64,000 nt of DNA. Origin: Flavisolibacter tropicus (lineage in GTDB: Bacteria > Bacteroidota > Bacteroidia > Chitinophagales > Chitinophagaceae). The notes under the pieces are model-generated. The model was not told where the DNA came from. It was given only the letters and a program-made list of their open reading frames with translations, and did not search any database. This document shows, piece after piece, positions 36,771 through 44,905 of the stretch. Made by a program: the position numbers and the translations under genes. The stretch is taken from NCBI RefSeq assembly GCF_001644645.1, contig NZ_CP011390.1, positions 4,460,001 to 4,524,000 on the forward strand, written 5' to 3'. Within the stretch, counting starts at the first letter, position 1. Each line of letters starts with the position of its first letter.

Positions 36771-37799
36771 ATGCGGCTGAACAAAAATATTAAATTCCTG
36801 ATCAATTACTTTTTGGGCCCGTTGCTATTTGCCTGGTTGTGTTTCTCTATTTACCAGCAGGTGAGCGGCCAGTCGCAGGTAGCGGCCACCTGGCTGCATT
36901 TGAAAGAAGCCCTGATCAATGGCAAAGGAGGTAACCTGGCACTGGCAATGTCATTAATGGTGGCCAATTGGGGACTGGAAACCGTTAAGTGGCAGATGGC
37001 TATAGCACCGGTACACCAGTTGCGCTTTTGGCAGGCCTTTAAAGCCGTTCTTTCTGGTGTAGCTTTTTCCATTACTACTCCTAACCGTACAGGCGAATAT
37101 GTGGGACGTATGCTGTATATGCCAGAGGGCAAGCGGTTAAAAGTTATTGCTGTTACCTTGATCAGCAGTTGCAGCCAGTTGCTGATCACTTTTTTGTTGG
37201 GCACTATTGGATTGATCGTGCTAAAATCAGCATTGCTGAAAGCATGGCCTGCATTGGACGTTTGGTATCCTTACATTGTAACAGGCCTAGTCTGCGGTAC
37301 TAGTATTTTAACACTGCTTTATTGTAAAGTTTCGCAACTGGAGCGGTGGGCCGAGCAATGGCTGAAACGTAATAAGTATCTTTATTTGGTAGAGGCGTTG
37401 CGCAATTATAGCATGCAACGTTTGGCTGCCATCTTGCTTCTTTCTTTTACCCGGTTTTGTGTGTTTGTGGTGCAGTATATTTTACTTTTTCATTTATTTG
37501 AAGTCCATATACCTGCAGTGACACTTTTTTGGATCATGAGCCTTATATTTTTAGGATTAGCCATTGTTCCAAGCATCACTTTAGTTGAAATCGGTGTCAG
37601 AGGAGAGATAAGCTTGTTGTTAGCAGGCTTGTATTCAAGCAATAACCTGGGTATATTACTGACGTCTGTGTCCATTTGGCTGATCAATCTGATCATCCCT
37701 GCGCTAGCTGGTAGTGTGTTGATATTGGGCATACGGATATTCAAAAAACGAAAAGAACGACAACAGGCGTATAAAGGAAAGCAGGCGGAAGTTTTATAA
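36771..37799 (+). CDS. Lysylphosphatidylglycerol-synthase-like transmembrane protein (PF03706)
   Basis: The 342-aa product is an integral membrane protein with about eight hydrophobic segments (near residues 12-28, 50-65, 85-100, 122-150, 165-185, 210-237, 240-262, 275-320). It contains TPNRTGEYVGRMLYM in a loop and ends in a basic tail (KKRKERQQAYKGKQAEVL). It fits the LPG_synthase_TM family, where the transmembrane part of flippase MprF is found alone. There is no C-terminal transferase domain, so aminoacyl-lipid synthesis is unlikely and lipid flipping or an unrelated task is more plausible. It is divergent from ruvC and 25 bp upstream of the DUF3108 gene. Confidence 0.8.
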   Translation: MRLNKNIKFLINYFLGPLLFAWLCFSIYQQVSGQSQVAATWLHLKEALINGKGGNLALAMSLMVANWGLETVKWQMAIAPVHQLRFWQAFKAVLSGVAFSITTPNRTGEYVGRMLYMPEGKRLKVIAVTLISSCSQLLITFLLGTIGLIVLKSALLKAWPALDVWYPYIVTGLVCGTSILTLLYCKVSQLERWAEQWLKRNKYLYLVEALRNYSMQRLAAILLLSFTRFCVFVVQYILLFHLFEVHIPAVTLFWIMSLIFLGLAIVPSITLVEIGVRGEISLLLAGLYSSNNLGILLTSVSIWLINLIIPALAGSVLILGIRIFKKRKERQQAYKGKQAEVL

Positions 37800-37824
37800 G
37801 GCGAATTTTAAAACTAATGGCGTC

Positions 37825-38655
37825 ATGAAGCGATTTAAATCTGTACTGTTACTATTCGGACTGTCTATACTTGTGGGATTAAGAGCTGAAACGCCGGTAC
37901 AGGAAACACCTGTCGAAACGTACGATACATTTTGCAGTATACGCAACAATTCTTTTTTGCCTGGCGAGGAACTGAAGTTTACCGTTTACTATTCTCTATT
38001 TGGTATTTATGTAAATGCGGGTCATGCTACCGCCGTTACTTCATTGGAGCATGTCAACAATAAACCCGTGTATCACGTGGTAGGAACGGGCGGATCTAAC
38101 TCATCGTACAGTTGGGTAGGGAAGGTCAATAACCGCTACGAATCTTACATCGATACCATGACCTTTCAGCCGGTAAAGTTTGTTCGCAACGTGCACGAGA
38201 ACAACCACAAGAAGTACGAAAATGTAACGTTTAACCGGGTGGCTAATACGGCCATCAGTAACGACGGCGTGTTTAAGGTGCCCGCCTGTGTACAGGACGT
38301 GGTAAGCTCTATTTACTTTGCGCGCAACATCAATTTTGATAAGTATAAACCTGGCGACAAGATCTCTTTCAGCATGTTCATCGATAACGAGGTGTACAAC
38401 ATGTATATCCGTTTCATGGGCAGAGAGGAGATCAAAACCAAGTACGGTAGATTCCGCACTATCAAGATTAAACCATTACTTGTGAAGGGTGATGTATTTG
38501 ATGGCGGTGAGAAGATGAACCTGTGGGTAACGGACGACGCTAACCGAATTCCGGTGCGCGCCGAATCTCCATTAACCGTAGGTAGTATTAAAGTAGACAT
38601 GATGGGCTACAAGAACCTGCGCTACCCGCTGACATCGCTGATGAAGGTGCGTTGA
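37825..38655 (+). CDS. DUF3108 periplasmic protein
   Basis: The 276-aa product has a signal peptide (residues 1-21, GLRAE) and a beta-rich body with the DUF3108 pattern FLPGEELKFTVYYSLFGIYVNAGHA, TGGSNSSYSWVGKVNNRYESYID and KYGRFRTIKIKPLLVKGDVF. The family is known in Bacteroidota and Proteobacteria, and its biochemical role is not established. The short gap of 25 bp after the LPG-synthase-like gene suggests co-transcription, so the two may work together at the inner membrane and periplasm. No active-site motif is evident. Confidence 0.8.
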   Translation: MKRFKSVLLLFGLSILVGLRAETPVQETPVETYDTFCSIRNNSFLPGEELKFTVYYSLFGIYVNAGHATAVTSLEHVNNKPVYHVVGTGGSNSSYSWVGKVNNRYESYIDTMTFQPVKFVRNVHENNHKKYENVTFNRVANTAISNDGVFKVPACVQDVVSSIYFARNINFDKYKPGDKISFSMFIDNEVYNMYIRFMGREEIKTKYGRFRTIKIKPLLVKGDVFDGGEKMNLWVTDDANRIPVRAESPLTVGSIKVDMMGYKNLRYPLTSLMKVR

Positions 38656-38696
38656 TAAAACGTGAGAGAGCGCTGCAAGCTGCACGCTACAAGCTG

Positions 38697-38800
38697 CAAG
38701 CAGAGCGCGCCGGAGCGCGCGGAGAGAGAGGAACCACAGAGGTACAGCGAACACAAAGGAGCACAGAAAAAGGGTTTCGCACAGAGCAAAGGAGAAGGAT
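38697..38800. repeat. GC-rich 'CGCAGAG' repeat tract, copy 2
   Basis: CAGAGCGCGCCGGAGCGCG and GAGAGAGAGGAACCACAG match 35881-35916 with few changes. The adjoining piece TTTCGCACAGAGCAAAGGAG occurs reverse-complemented at about 60078-60107. It is preceded by GCTGCAAGC word repeats (38672-38700). Confidence 0.75.
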
Positions 38801-38843
38801 TTTGTGATTTCGGATTTCAGGTTTCAATCTTCCACTCTTAACC

Positions 38844-38985
38844 TGCATGCCAATCATAACGCCTCTGGCTTTTGTCATCCCGAACGCAGTGAGGGATCTC
38901 AGAGACTACGGTTATAGGACAAACTGCAATCATGGGAACTCTTGCTGTCAGGCGTAACTTGATCCTGAGCCTGTCGAAGGGAGCA
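38844..38985 (+). repeat. Composite dispersed repeat module, copy 1
   Basis: The order is TGCATGCCAATCATAACGCC, TTTTGTCATCCCGAACGCAG, GGGATCTCAGAGACTAC, then CTTGCTGTCAGGCGTAACTT, GATCCTGAGCCTGTCGAAGG. Copies of the same order are at 42283-42424 and, inverted, at 59821-60002; a fragment is at 53122-53158. Confidence 0.8.
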
Positions 38986-39184
38986 TCTGCTTTTATACTA
39001 AAAGAAAGTCTCAAAACCCAAATGCCAACTAACGCAAAAGCGTATCCGCCGCTAGCAGTACATAGCACTTCTCCTGCCGTATAGCAATACTATCTCACAC
39101 CTGACCACGAAAAGAGGATCCGTTCAAACGATAGTGATCTATTGATCCTATGTATATTTAGCATACCTATTCAAAGTATTCAAC

Positions 39185-39868
39185 ATGCGCTATACTTTAC
39201 TAACTGCCCTTTTTTGTTTATCTGCATTTATCATGCATGCTCAATCCAAACTGAATATCACTTTAAAGCGAGAATTAGATAGCATGCTGGTACTCGACCA
39301 GAAATACCGCAATATTTTAAGTTTAGACCTAGAGGAAAAAGGCGATTCATTGGCATCAGTTTATAGTATTAAGAAGGAGGATTTAACTGATTACTTATGG
39401 AAGCAACAATTGTTAATCGATTCCTTAAATACAATACGTGTAATTGAAATAATAAAGACACATGGCTATCCGGGAATTTCGCTAGTAGGTGAGCCTGCAA
39501 ACGAAGCTGTATTTTATATTATTCAGCACTCTAAAGTCATTGACACATACCTGCCTTTTATAAAGGAAGCTGCAGAGAAAAAGGAACTTCGTTTCTCGCT
39601 TTATGCTATGATGCTTGACCGGTCATTAATGTTCCAGGGAAAAGAACAGCTCTATGGAACACAAGGAACATCCTTTTATGTAAAGAATCCGCAAACTGGT
39701 GCAAGTGAAAGAAAATGGATCATATGGCCCATAAAAGATGTCGCAACTGTAAATAAAAGAAGAAAGGATGCTGGCTTTGAACAAACTGTTGAGGACAATG
39801 CTAAGCGGTTAGGCATTGAATACCAAGCGCTGACTTTGGAAGAGGTAAATAGAATGAGAGGGTTTTAA
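39185..39868 (+). CDS. Secreted DUF6624-like protein
   Basis: The 227-aa product has a signal peptide (residues 1-19, FIMHAQ). The body is helical and contains GYPGISLVGEPANEAVFYIIQHS followed by LPFIKEAAEKKELRFSLYAMMLDRSLMFQGKEQLYGTQ. A 'G.P..SLVG..A....F.I.QH' pattern with a later 'LYGTQ' is what I recall for DUF6624 proteins, common in Bacteroidota and of unknown role. No catalytic residues are known. It is flanked by repeat-rich DNA upstream and the NTF2-like gene downstream (126 bp), and there is no sign that they form an operon. Confidence 0.65.
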   Translation: MRYTLLTALFCLSAFIMHAQSKLNITLKRELDSMLVLDQKYRNILSLDLEEKGDSLASVYSIKKEDLTDYLWKQQLLIDSLNTIRVIEIIKTHGYPGISLVGEPANEAVFYIIQHSKVIDTYLPFIKEAAEKKELRFSLYAMMLDRSLMFQGKEQLYGTQGTSFYVKNPQTGASERKWIIWPIKDVATVNKRRKDAGFEQTVEDNAKRLGIEYQALTLEEVNRMRGF

Positions 39869-39994
39869 CCATTTTCGTTAGATATAGTAAGTGGTGCTGT
39901 GATTAGCCTTCCAATTGCACTACCTTTATTCTCCCTCCTTGTGATATTCCCATCTGTACCACATGTCCTATTATTTCACCTTTAAATAAATCAG

Positions 39995-40411
39995 ATGGAA
40001 ACCTCAACCGCTGTTGCTACTTCTCCTTCATTAAAACTTGTTCAGCAGGCTTACACCGATTTTGCTAATGGAAACATTGCCGGCATCATTGATGCTTGTG
40101 CTGATGATGTGGCCTTTGGAACATACAGTAATCCGTATGTTCATCCTTCCGGGTATTTCTATGGAAAGGAAGGTGCGATAGAGTTCTTTAAGCAAGTGGA
40201 GGCGAACTACAATATCACCCTCTTTGAGCCACAGGAGTTTATTACTCAAGGCGATCGAGTGATGGTGCTAGGCCGCCAGACGGCAACCGTTAAACAAACC
40301 GGCAAGACCATTGATCACAAATGGTGTATGAGCTTTACTGTGCTCAATGGAAAGATCAAAGATTTTTTTGAGTTTGGTGACTCTTACCTGATCGCACAGG
40401 CTTTCCAGTAA
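39995..40411 (+). CDS. NTF2-like / SnoaL-like domain protein
   Basis: The 138-aa cytosolic product is a single cone-shaped alpha+beta domain: LVQQAYTDFANGNIAGIIDACADDVAFG at the N-terminal helix pair, GKEGAIEFFKQVEANY, then beta strands (EFITQGDRVMVLGRQTATVKQTG, FTVLNGKIKDFFEFGDS). It fits the nuclear transport factor 2/ketosteroid isomerase superfamily. Such proteins can be isomerases, cyclases or binding proteins; residues for a defined reaction are not evident. It lies upstream of a SRPBCC gene with two hairpins in between. Confidence 0.8.
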   Translation: METSTAVATSPSLKLVQQAYTDFANGNIAGIIDACADDVAFGTYSNPYVHPSGYFYGKEGAIEFFKQVEANYNITLFEPQEFITQGDRVMVLGRQTATVKQTGKTIDHKWCMSFTVLNGKIKDFFEFGDSYLIAQAFQ

Positions 40412-40455
40412 GATTGAACCGCTTCTCTTTTGTTGTTGGTGTTTAGTAACAATGC

Positions 40456-40490
40456 AGCTATTCCATATCTCTATCAGATATGGAATGGCT
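40456..40490. repeat. Perfect hairpin after the NTF2-like gene
   Basis: ATTCCATATCT (40460-40470) and AGATATGGAAT (40476-40486) are perfectly complementary with a 5-nt loop; including flanking AGCT/GGCT with one G-T pair, the stem reaches 15 bp. No T-run follows. Confidence 0.75.
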
Positions 40491-40539
40491 ATTCATATGT
40501 ACCAATGCTAAACAAAGTACATAACAAGCTATGGTATCC

Positions 40540-40547
40540 TATCTTTG
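40540..40547 (+). promoter_or_regulatory. Bacteroidota -7 element upstream of the SRPBCC gene
   Basis: TATCTTTG matches TAnnTTTG exactly. It abuts directly the inverted repeat 40548-40584. No clear -33 box is seen at 19-21 bp upstream. Confidence 0.55.
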
Positions 40548-40584
40548 ATCATTGTGTTGTATGCTATTATTACAACACAATGAT
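40548..40584. promoter_or_regulatory. Promoter-proximal 14-bp perfect inverted repeat (possible operator or 5' UTR hairpin)
   Basis: ATCATTGTGTTGTA (40548-40561) and TACAACACAATGAT (40571-40584) are exact reverse complements with a 9-bp spacer. It begins at the first base after the -7 element and ends 20 bp before the SRPBCC ATG. No T-run follows, so this is not a terminator. Confidence 0.65.
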
Positions 40585-40604
40585 ACTTACCTAAACAACC
40601 AACC

Positions 40605-41081
40605 ATGACAACCAATAATACCATCCGTGTAGAAACACAAATGATGATCCGCAAGCCGGTAGATCAGGTGTTCCAGGCATTTATTGATCCAGCTATTACC
40701 ACCAACTTTTGGTTTACCAAATCCAGCGGGTTATTAGAAGCCGGTAAGACCATAACCTGGGAGTGGGAGATGTATGGTGTATCTATCAACGTGGTGGTAA
40801 AAGAAATTATTCCCAATCAGAAGATTGCCACCGAGTGGGGTGATCCGGCAGTAGCCGTAGATTATGAGTTTACCGCATTGGATGCCCATAGAACCTATGT
40901 AGTGATCAAGAGTTATGGATTTACGCAAACCGGTACTGATCTGATAGAAGTGATCAAAGACAATACTGGTGGTTTCACAACCGTATTAGATGGTTTAAAA
41001 GCCTATTTAGAATACAACATGCGCTTGAATCTAATAGCTGATAAGTTTCCCAAAGAAGTAATGGCGCACGGTAACCAATAA
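40605..41081 (+). CDS. SRPBCC / AHSA1-like domain protein
   Basis: The 158-aa cytosolic product has the START-like helix-grip layout of the AHSA1 group: RKPVDQVFQAFIDPAITTNFWFTKSSG, GKTITWEWEMYGVSINVVVKEI, KIATEWGDPAVAVDYEFTA, and a C-terminal helix DNTGGFTTVLDGLKAYLEYNMRLNLI. Members bind hydrophobic ligands; the natural ligand is unknown. Its promoter region is notable because of a 14-bp inverted repeat between promoter and start codon. A terminator for the convergent gene follows (41101-41130). Confidence 0.87.
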   Translation: MTTNNTIRVETQMMIRKPVDQVFQAFIDPAITTNFWFTKSSGLLEAGKTITWEWEMYGVSINVVVKEIIPNQKIATEWGDPAVAVDYEFTALDAHRTYVVIKSYGFTQTGTDLIEVIKDNTGGFTTVLDGLKAYLEYNMRLNLIADKFPKEVMAHGNQ

Positions 41082-41100
41082 GCTCACTATTGATACGTAG

Positions 41101-41130
41101 AAAAGGTTCGGGATATTTCCCGAACCTGTG
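41101..41130 (-). terminator. Terminator between convergent genes
   Basis: AGGTTCGGG (41104-41112) pairs with CCCGAACCT (41119-41127). On the minus strand it is followed by TTTTC, so it serves the convergent beta-barrel-like gene (41182-41826); it can also slow plus-strand transcription. Confidence 0.65.
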
Positions 41131-41181
41131 CTTACGTGATATTGAAACGGAAATGAGATAACCGCACGGAACAAAACGGAT

Positions 41182-41826
41182 CTATAAATTTGCGGCTTGT
41201 TGTTTCGGCTTGCGGTTCATCCAACCCAGCACCAGCTTAAACTCGACACCTACAGGTGATTGTATTGAGTTGATGTTGGCAAAAGTGCCCACACCTAAAC
41301 CGGCAAAAGAAGCAAAGGCCCAGGTGAAATCGGCCCTTAATAGGCCGCCTACTGTTGATTTATCTGTAGACGTTTCATCATAATTGGAAGTGCTGCCAAT
41401 GATCCAAAAACCACCTGACTGAGGTTGGAATGTAAACTCTTGTCCTTTCACCATAGAAATACCAGCTTCTGTTGTGATCCAGGTTTTTCGGCCCAACTCA
41501 AAAAGCTTTCCACCAGAAAGACTAAAACTGACCAAGTTATTTTCTGGGTACATGGCAATGAACAAGGCAATATCTGGTTCATAGTCCTTTGGCAGGTTAT
41601 TCGGATTCAAACTGAAATCCTGGTATGAAGCAGATACCGTCCAGTTGTTTTTCCATACACTTTGAACTGCTATTCCGCCCACAACCCCGCTACTGGTGGT
41701 AGGACCCATCCCCCCTTGCAGGTATATTTTTTTTAAAGCCGATGGCTTGGTTTGCGCTTGCACATTTAACGAAAACAGCAGAAGAAGGCCTATCCAATAA
41801 AATGGACGTGTAGAATTCCGGAACAT
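41182..41826 (-). CDS. Probable outer-membrane beta-barrel protein, function unknown
   Basis: The 214-aa product has a signal peptide (residues 1-24, NVQAQ) and a body of alternating polar and aromatic strands (YLQGGMGPTTSSGVVGG, TVSASYQDFSLNP, LVSFSLSGGKLFELG, KTWITTEAGISMV, LLRADFTWAFASFAGLGVG). This is the look of a small barrel of 8-10 strands. It ends with NRKPKQQAANL rather than an aromatic residue, which is not typical of Omp assembly signals. No family could be named. It is convergent with the SRPBCC gene. Confidence 0.6.
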   Translation of the reverse strand: MFRNSTRPFYWIGLLLLFSLNVQAQTKPSALKKIYLQGGMGPTTSSGVVGGIAVQSVWKNNWTVSASYQDFSLNPNNLPKDYEPDIALFIAMYPENNLVSFSLSGGKLFELGRKTWITTEAGISMVKGQEFTFQPQSGGFWIIGSTSNYDETSTDKSTVGGLLRADFTWAFASFAGLGVGTFANINSIQSPVGVEFKLVLGWMNRKPKQQAANL

Positions 41827-42651
41827 GAGTATAGGTTTTAGAGTGTTTAAATCGAAGTGGTAACTATCTGGCTATTGGATGGTTATTGTTCCTGTTAGGG
41901 AAACCGATAGTGGATGCGGAGCCAGTTCTTAATGGATGTTGTTTGTTACTACAAAGCTATCATGTGTCCCAGACTGTTCCTAGTGATGGAATACTAATGC
42001 GCACAACTATTATTGGCAATTTTTACTAATAGCTGAGCTGCAGAAAGGGTAGTAGTAAAAAACCGTAGCGGGATGAAGAAATAAGAGTGCTTTTGCAATT
42101 TTTGCAAACCGGGTTATTGGGACTTGTGTAATCGGTATCATTTTATAAGGAGGATGTATTGATAGCTGCTATTTCTAGTACGCAATAAGCATTCAGTTGA
42201 TAAAGACTTTTGGCTAACCCTAAACTTGTTGTAGGAGGTATTTAGGAATCGCTATCGCTACCAGCGTTCATTATCAATCTGACTGCCAGAAATAACGCCT
42301 CAGGCTTTCGTCAGCCTGAACAGTTTATCCTGAGCGAAGTCGAAGGGTAGTGAAGGATCTCAGAGACTACAATAATAAACTAGGTAGCTACAATAATGCC
42401 TCTTGCTGTTAGGCTTAACTTGTTTCACCTTCTAGTAATGAATTCCCAATAGGATAGCAAAGAAGAGAACATTTGTTCTATTAGCATTGCGCTTTTGGGG
42501 TTAACTGCAATTGTTGAAACATGCGCTTTTCATGTTAACGTTAACAAAGAAACGCAAGTGCAATGTGTTCAATATTATGCGTTAACAACTTAGCGGCAAA
42601 TCTTACCAGACTGCAAAAACATGCGTAGATTTGAGTGTTAGCAGCAATTCT
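41827..42651. other. Long gene-free stretch with repeat module and paired 17-bp direct repeats
   Basis: No protein gene is visible. It contains the composite repeat module copy 2 (42283-42424) and two direct repeats GCGCTTTT-NNN-GTTAAC at 42489-42505 and 42523-42539, 34 bp apart. The left half (41827-42280) is AT-rich and shows nothing I can name. Confidence 0.5.
42283..42424 (+). repeat. Composite dispersed repeat module, copy 2
   Basis: It contains ACTGCCAGAAATAACGCC, then CTTTCGTCAGCCTGAACAG, TATCCTGAGCGAAGTCGAAG, GGATCTCAGAGACTAC and CTCTTGCTGTTAGGCTTAAC, in the same order as the copy at 38844. Confidence 0.8.
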
Positions 42652-43233
42652 ATGAAACAATCAACATTACTAGTTTTCATATTGTTCTTATTAAGTTGCT
42701 CAGTTAGTGATTTACAGAAAAGAAAAATCCACATTATTGACACGGATTGGACTTTTCGGCTTCCTAACAAATTGACACTTTCTGATTCTTCTTTTGATAG
42801 TAACGGTAATATGGAAAGGCGTTTGTATGAAGAGATATCTAATAATACACCCCTGTTTTCTATCAAGAATCCGCAAAAGGGTTTTGTGAGAAGCGGTCTT
42901 TGCAGAGACACTATAGAGCCTAAACAATTGGAAGCAAATCTAGCCAGTGTTGCTACTTGGTATTTTCAAGTTAGAAGTCTGTCAGATGACGTTAAAGTAT
43001 TGGATACGGCTTTTACTACTGAAACCGTGGGCGGTTTGCCATTCAAAAGACAGTATATCAAATATGTTAATTTGGATACCAAAGATACCATGCGCAAATA
43101 TGATTACTATGGTACATTGAAAACAGACCATAAAAAAGGCAATCTCTATTTAGTAATTGATATTCAATTTACCGATTCAACTTATGGTAGCTACTATCTT
43201 GATCTATTAAAAAGTTCAAGTTTCTCAAATTAA
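42652..43233 (+). CDS. Small lipoprotein of unknown function
   Basis: The 193-aa product starts at the ATG at 42652 (a GTG 21 bp upstream is weaker). It has a lipoprotein signal ending LLSC-SVSD, so it is anchored to a membrane. The body is beta-rich with few cysteines (FTTETVGGLPFKRQYIKYVN, LYLVIDIQFTDSTYGSYYLDLL). I do not recognise a family. The upstream region has paired direct repeats, and downstream is a dispersed repeat (43246-43293) followed by the IS110 element. Confidence 0.7.
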   Translation: MKQSTLLVFILFLLSCSVSDLQKRKIHIIDTDWTFRLPNKLTLSDSSFDSNGNMERRLYEEISNNTPLFSIKNPQKGFVRSGLCRDTIEPKQLEANLASVATWYFQVRSLSDDVKVLDTAFTTETVGGLPFKRQYIKYVNLDTKDTMRKYDYYGTLKTDHKKGNLYLVIDIQFTDSTYGSYYLDLLKSSSFSN

Positions 43234-43245
43234 TGCGCCTAACAT

Positions 43246-43293
43246 CAGCTCCTATGTAAAGAGATAGCTGGTTTTTTATAAAGTTACATTGAT
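43246..43293 (+). repeat. Dispersed 3'-flank repeat, copy 1
   Basis: CTCCTATGTAAAGAGATAGC and TATAAAGTTACATTG resemble TCCTATGTAAAGGAGTAGC and CTAAAGTTACGTTGG at 45375-45421. Both lie 10-20 bp after the stop of an unrelated small secreted-protein gene. Confidence 0.6.
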
Positions 43294-43677
43294 TTTCATG
43301 TATATTTTTTGGGGTTCTGTTGGTCCCGTTTTGTTTCCTCAGCTCAATAGCGTTCCCCTCAGCTGACAATACATTTAATCCTAACCCTTTTGATAACTTT
43401 TCTCCTACGCCAGCTGTAAACGAATGGTGGTTTTGTCTTCTCAATACCTTTGTCCTGAGCATCCTATAAGCAGTCGGATCCTTCGTCCGCTGCAAGCATT
43501 TATCAAAGAAAAGGAAGTGGCGCTGTATGCTTTGCAAAAGCAGTCTGCAAGAAGCGCTGCGGCTTCATTTGGTACAGCTGCACACGATGTTTTACAGTCG
43601 CCACTTTTTTTATTGTTTGTTCTTTTATGCATCGTTAAAAGGCTAAAGGGGTAATAAGAAGCACTTTCCCTAGACGG
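43294..43677. other. Gene-free stretch left of the IS110 transposase
   Basis: No supported gene. Two short frames on opposite strands (about 43424-43654) overlap each other and resemble nothing. Sequence near the transposase stop (43655-43677) may include the downstream IS end, but no terminal repeat can be fixed by eye. Confidence 0.4.
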
Positions 43678-44890
43678 CTACGCTGCGGCTTTACTTGCCT
43701 TATACGGTTCGCCTTTTTTAATGACATGATAGATCCGGCTTAACGTCTTGGCCGCCATCTTAATAATGATCTTGCGGTGATCACAGCCCTTTCTTTCCAG
43801 ATAATACTGCATCAGTTCTTCATCTTTTTTTGCAGCTATCCAGGCACCTTCGATCAGGTAACTCCTTAGTAAGTTCTTGCTCCGATAGGTAATGCCCCGG
43901 CTATAGCTTTTCTCTCCCGAGCTATGCAGGGAAGGCACCAACCCTACATAACTGCTTAAGCGGTCAATGCCTTTGAACCTTCTGAGGTCGCCCACTTCAG
44001 AGAGTATGGCGATAGCAATAAAAGGCCCTACGCCAGGAATAGACCGGAGTAGGTAATAGTCTTTCCGGTAATTTTTCCTTGCATAACTTCTCAGTTCATT
44101 GCAGACACTCAGGTATTGCTTTCTCAAGAAGTCATATTCATCCAGGCGGCTTTTCATTGTCTGGGCAGCCGTGGGGTATCGCCATTTAAGTTTAGAAAGC
44201 CAAAGTCCCATTGCCTTACTCCAGTTAATGTTGTCATAGTGTGCTGGTAGATTGATGCCATAATATAGAAGCATGCTCTTGATGTGACATTTGATCCGTC
44301 TAAGGCTTTTTACTAAATCATTGCGACGCCTGAACAGGCTTCTGAACTGTTCTTGTTTTTCTTCCGGAATGTGGATGCCTCTGAGATGGCCGGAAGCCAG
44401 GTGGTGGCACAGATAGCGGCTGTCAATCTTGTCTGATTTGTTGGTGCTTTGTTTATTGATGCGTGGGATGTCTGCAGGGTTAACCACCAACACGTCCCAA
44501 CCGGCAGCACTCAAGCTGCGATAAATATGATAGCCGCAACAGCAGGCTTCATAACAGCATTGTATGGTGTAGCCTTTGTAATACTTGTTTACGTAATGGG
44601 TGAGAGTGTCAGCATTTGCTTCCATGGAGAAGCGTTTAAGTACCACCTGACCTTCCTGGATAGTGACACTCCAACTTTTCTTATGAACGTCGAGCCCGAT
44701 AAAGAGATGTTTCATAACTTACCTCCATTATTTTAGATATGGTAAGCTACTCTTTTACATATATGCTTTCTAAAACCACGGCTGACGAATATGGCTTTAG
44801 TTAATTAACTTTATTAACCTACAGAACTGTTGTGGAGCACCATGAACACGGACTTCCGCGGCTTCTGAAAGCTGTTCTCCGCTAGCGGTA
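43655..44890 (-). mobile_element. IS110-family insertion sequence, ends uncertain
   Basis: The element includes the transposase gene and probably the about 175-bp noncoding stretch to its 5' side (44716-44890), where IS110-group members encode the bridge RNA. Neither end could be fixed, because this family lacks clear terminal repeats and target duplications. The right limit is bounded by the next gene's start at 44906. Confidence 0.4.
43678..44715 (-). CDS. IS110-family transposase (DEDD type)
   Basis: This transposase moves an IS110-family element by RuvC-like DEDD chemistry guided by an element-encoded bridge RNA in well-studied members. The 345-aa product has the N-terminal DEDD domain: GLDVHK with D9, CCYEACCCG with E56 and TNKSDKIDSR with D95 and D98. 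The C-terminal transposase_20 domain has RSIPGVGPFIAIAILSEVG and GLVPSLHSSGEKSYSRG, with the conserved serine region. It appears complete. The ends are not marked by inverted repeats, as is usual. It stands alone with no cargo gene. Its origin is probably horizontal, although a base composition shift is not obvious. Confidence 0.93.
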   Translation of the reverse strand: MKHLFIGLDVHKKSWSVTIQEGQVVLKRFSMEANADTLTHYVNKYYKGYTIQCCYEACCCGYHIYRSLSAAGWDVLVVNPADIPRINKQSTNKSDKIDSRYLCHHLASGHLRGIHIPEEKQEQFRSLFRRRNDLVKSLRRIKCHIKSMLLYYGINLPAHYDNINWSKAMGLWLSKLKWRYPTAAQTMKSRLDEYDFLRKQYLSVCNELRSYARKNYRKDYYLLRSIPGVGPFIAIAILSEVGDLRRFKGIDRLSSYVGLVPSLHSSGEKSYSRGITYRSKNLLRSYLIEGAWIAAKKDEELMQYYLERKGCDHRKIIIKMAAKTLSRIYHVIKKGEPYKASKAAA

Positions 44891-44905
44891 ATTATAAAAG
44901 TCACT

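Noticed and set aside
43234..43293. Possible integron attC site after the 42652 gene (a GCCTAAC motif near the stop).
   Set aside because: The matching GTTRRRY core and complementary inner sites could not be found within 150 bp, and the second copy of the flank repeat has a different start. The pattern is therefore treated as a dispersed repeat only.
43424..43654. Short plus-strand reading frame of 76 codons near the IS110 element.
   Set aside because: It overlaps a minus-strand frame of similar length, has no recognisable start context or homology, and sits in a mixed-composition gap.
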